From NCBI GenBank assembly GCA_916613615.1, contig OU744731.1:57666289-57730288 (forward strand): a stretch of DNA of 64,000 bases, written 5' to 3'. Below the pieces are notes generated by a model. That model had not been told where the DNA came from. It saw only the letters and a list, made by a program, of their open reading frames with translations, and ran no database searches. Shown piece after piece: positions 63,411-64,000 of the stretch. The translations under genes and the position numbers were made by a program. Within the stretch, counting starts at the first letter, position 1. Each line of letters starts with the position of its first letter. Source of the stretch: Steromphala cineraria (lineage: Eukaryota; Mollusca; Gastropoda; Trochida; Trochidae).

Positions 63411-64000
63411 TTCGGTAGCACCAATAGTTCAATTCCGACAAGGGAATAATTTTTTCAGCAACTGCGTAGTACATGTATATATGCGCTTTATTAGTGGACT
63501 ATTATTTTTATTTTTTAAAATCGTTTTATCAACAACCAAAGTGCAGATGAGATACACAGTATTCATTGACGGTGTCTTGTATTAGTATGTATAACTGCTA
63601 AATATGTAAGGTTCATGTTATACCCATTTATAAAATAATTCCTAGATAATAATTAAAGAGCTGATGACACCCTGTACGTGATTACTCTCAGTCCCTGCAG
63701 ATTTCTATCAGTCCAAATCAGTTTTATAAGATATCAGTATTGTAAACACTGTCATACTTTAAGTACCCATGGATACTGTTTAAAGCATATTTTTCTTATG
63801 GGTTTCCTCATTACCTATATACATTATTAAAAACAGAAATCAATAACAGATGGAAGTCGGTATGCAGAAAATAAACGTCTTTATATTCCTTAATTTACTA
63901 TCAAATTTTTTTGTGTTTACGAAAATGAGGAATTTAGTTACTATTGATGACGTTAGTGAATCTGACAATAGATATATTTTTGCTTTATATACATGAATAA
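63411..64000. other. AT-rich intergenic, nothing recognised
   Basis: No feature was recognised up to the window edge. Confidence 0.35.

Overview
This is AT-rich eukaryotic (animal) genomic DNA with long non-coding stretches. It holds a single convincing protein-coding gene, an intron-poor class A neuropeptide receptor, surrounded by transposon-derived repeats: a Tc1 element, LINE 3' ends, tRNA-derived SINEs, TTAA-flanked MITEs, foldback hairpins and the 'CCGTCCGT'-rich repeats common in molluscan DNA. The receptor type and repeat repertoire suggest a lophotrochozoan, most likely a mollusc. No marker gene fixes the taxon, so this is an inference.

Layout. 0.4-2.1 kb: two tandem copies of a repeat with CCAAT and CRE-like motifs, each ending in a hairpin; the second copy carries a 351-bp MITE and the first preserves the empty site. 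2.1-5.2 kb: a repeat present twice in inverted orientation. 6.5-7.4 kb: a CCGTCCGT-family repeat and a small minus-strand ORF with one in-frame TGA. 8.9-17.05 kb: duplication unit A. 17.8-20.8 kb: receptor locus (CDS 17889-19088, plus strand). 23.95-37.3 kb: unit B, expanded by nested insertions (piggyBac-like, foldback hairpin, MULE-like MITE, CCGTCCGT repeat, LINE fragment). 37.3-42.3 kb: unit C, which rejoins the receptor's downstream region but lacks the receptor. 43.9-59.6 kb: a second group of diverged duplicated blocks (D-G) with a foldback hairpin, a MITE, a decayed coding-like stretch and a LINE 3' end. 61.04-62.58 kb: a near-complete Tc1 transposon with a frameshifted transposase. 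63.2 kb: a tRNA-SINE.

The main structural message is that much of the window after about 8.9 kb is an old, diverged array of segmental duplications around one surviving receptor exon. Units B and C keep flanking non-coding sequence but not the receptor. Comparing units also exposes several insertions with empty sites and target duplications inside the same window. All homologies were judged by eye; percentages and exact boundaries are approximate.
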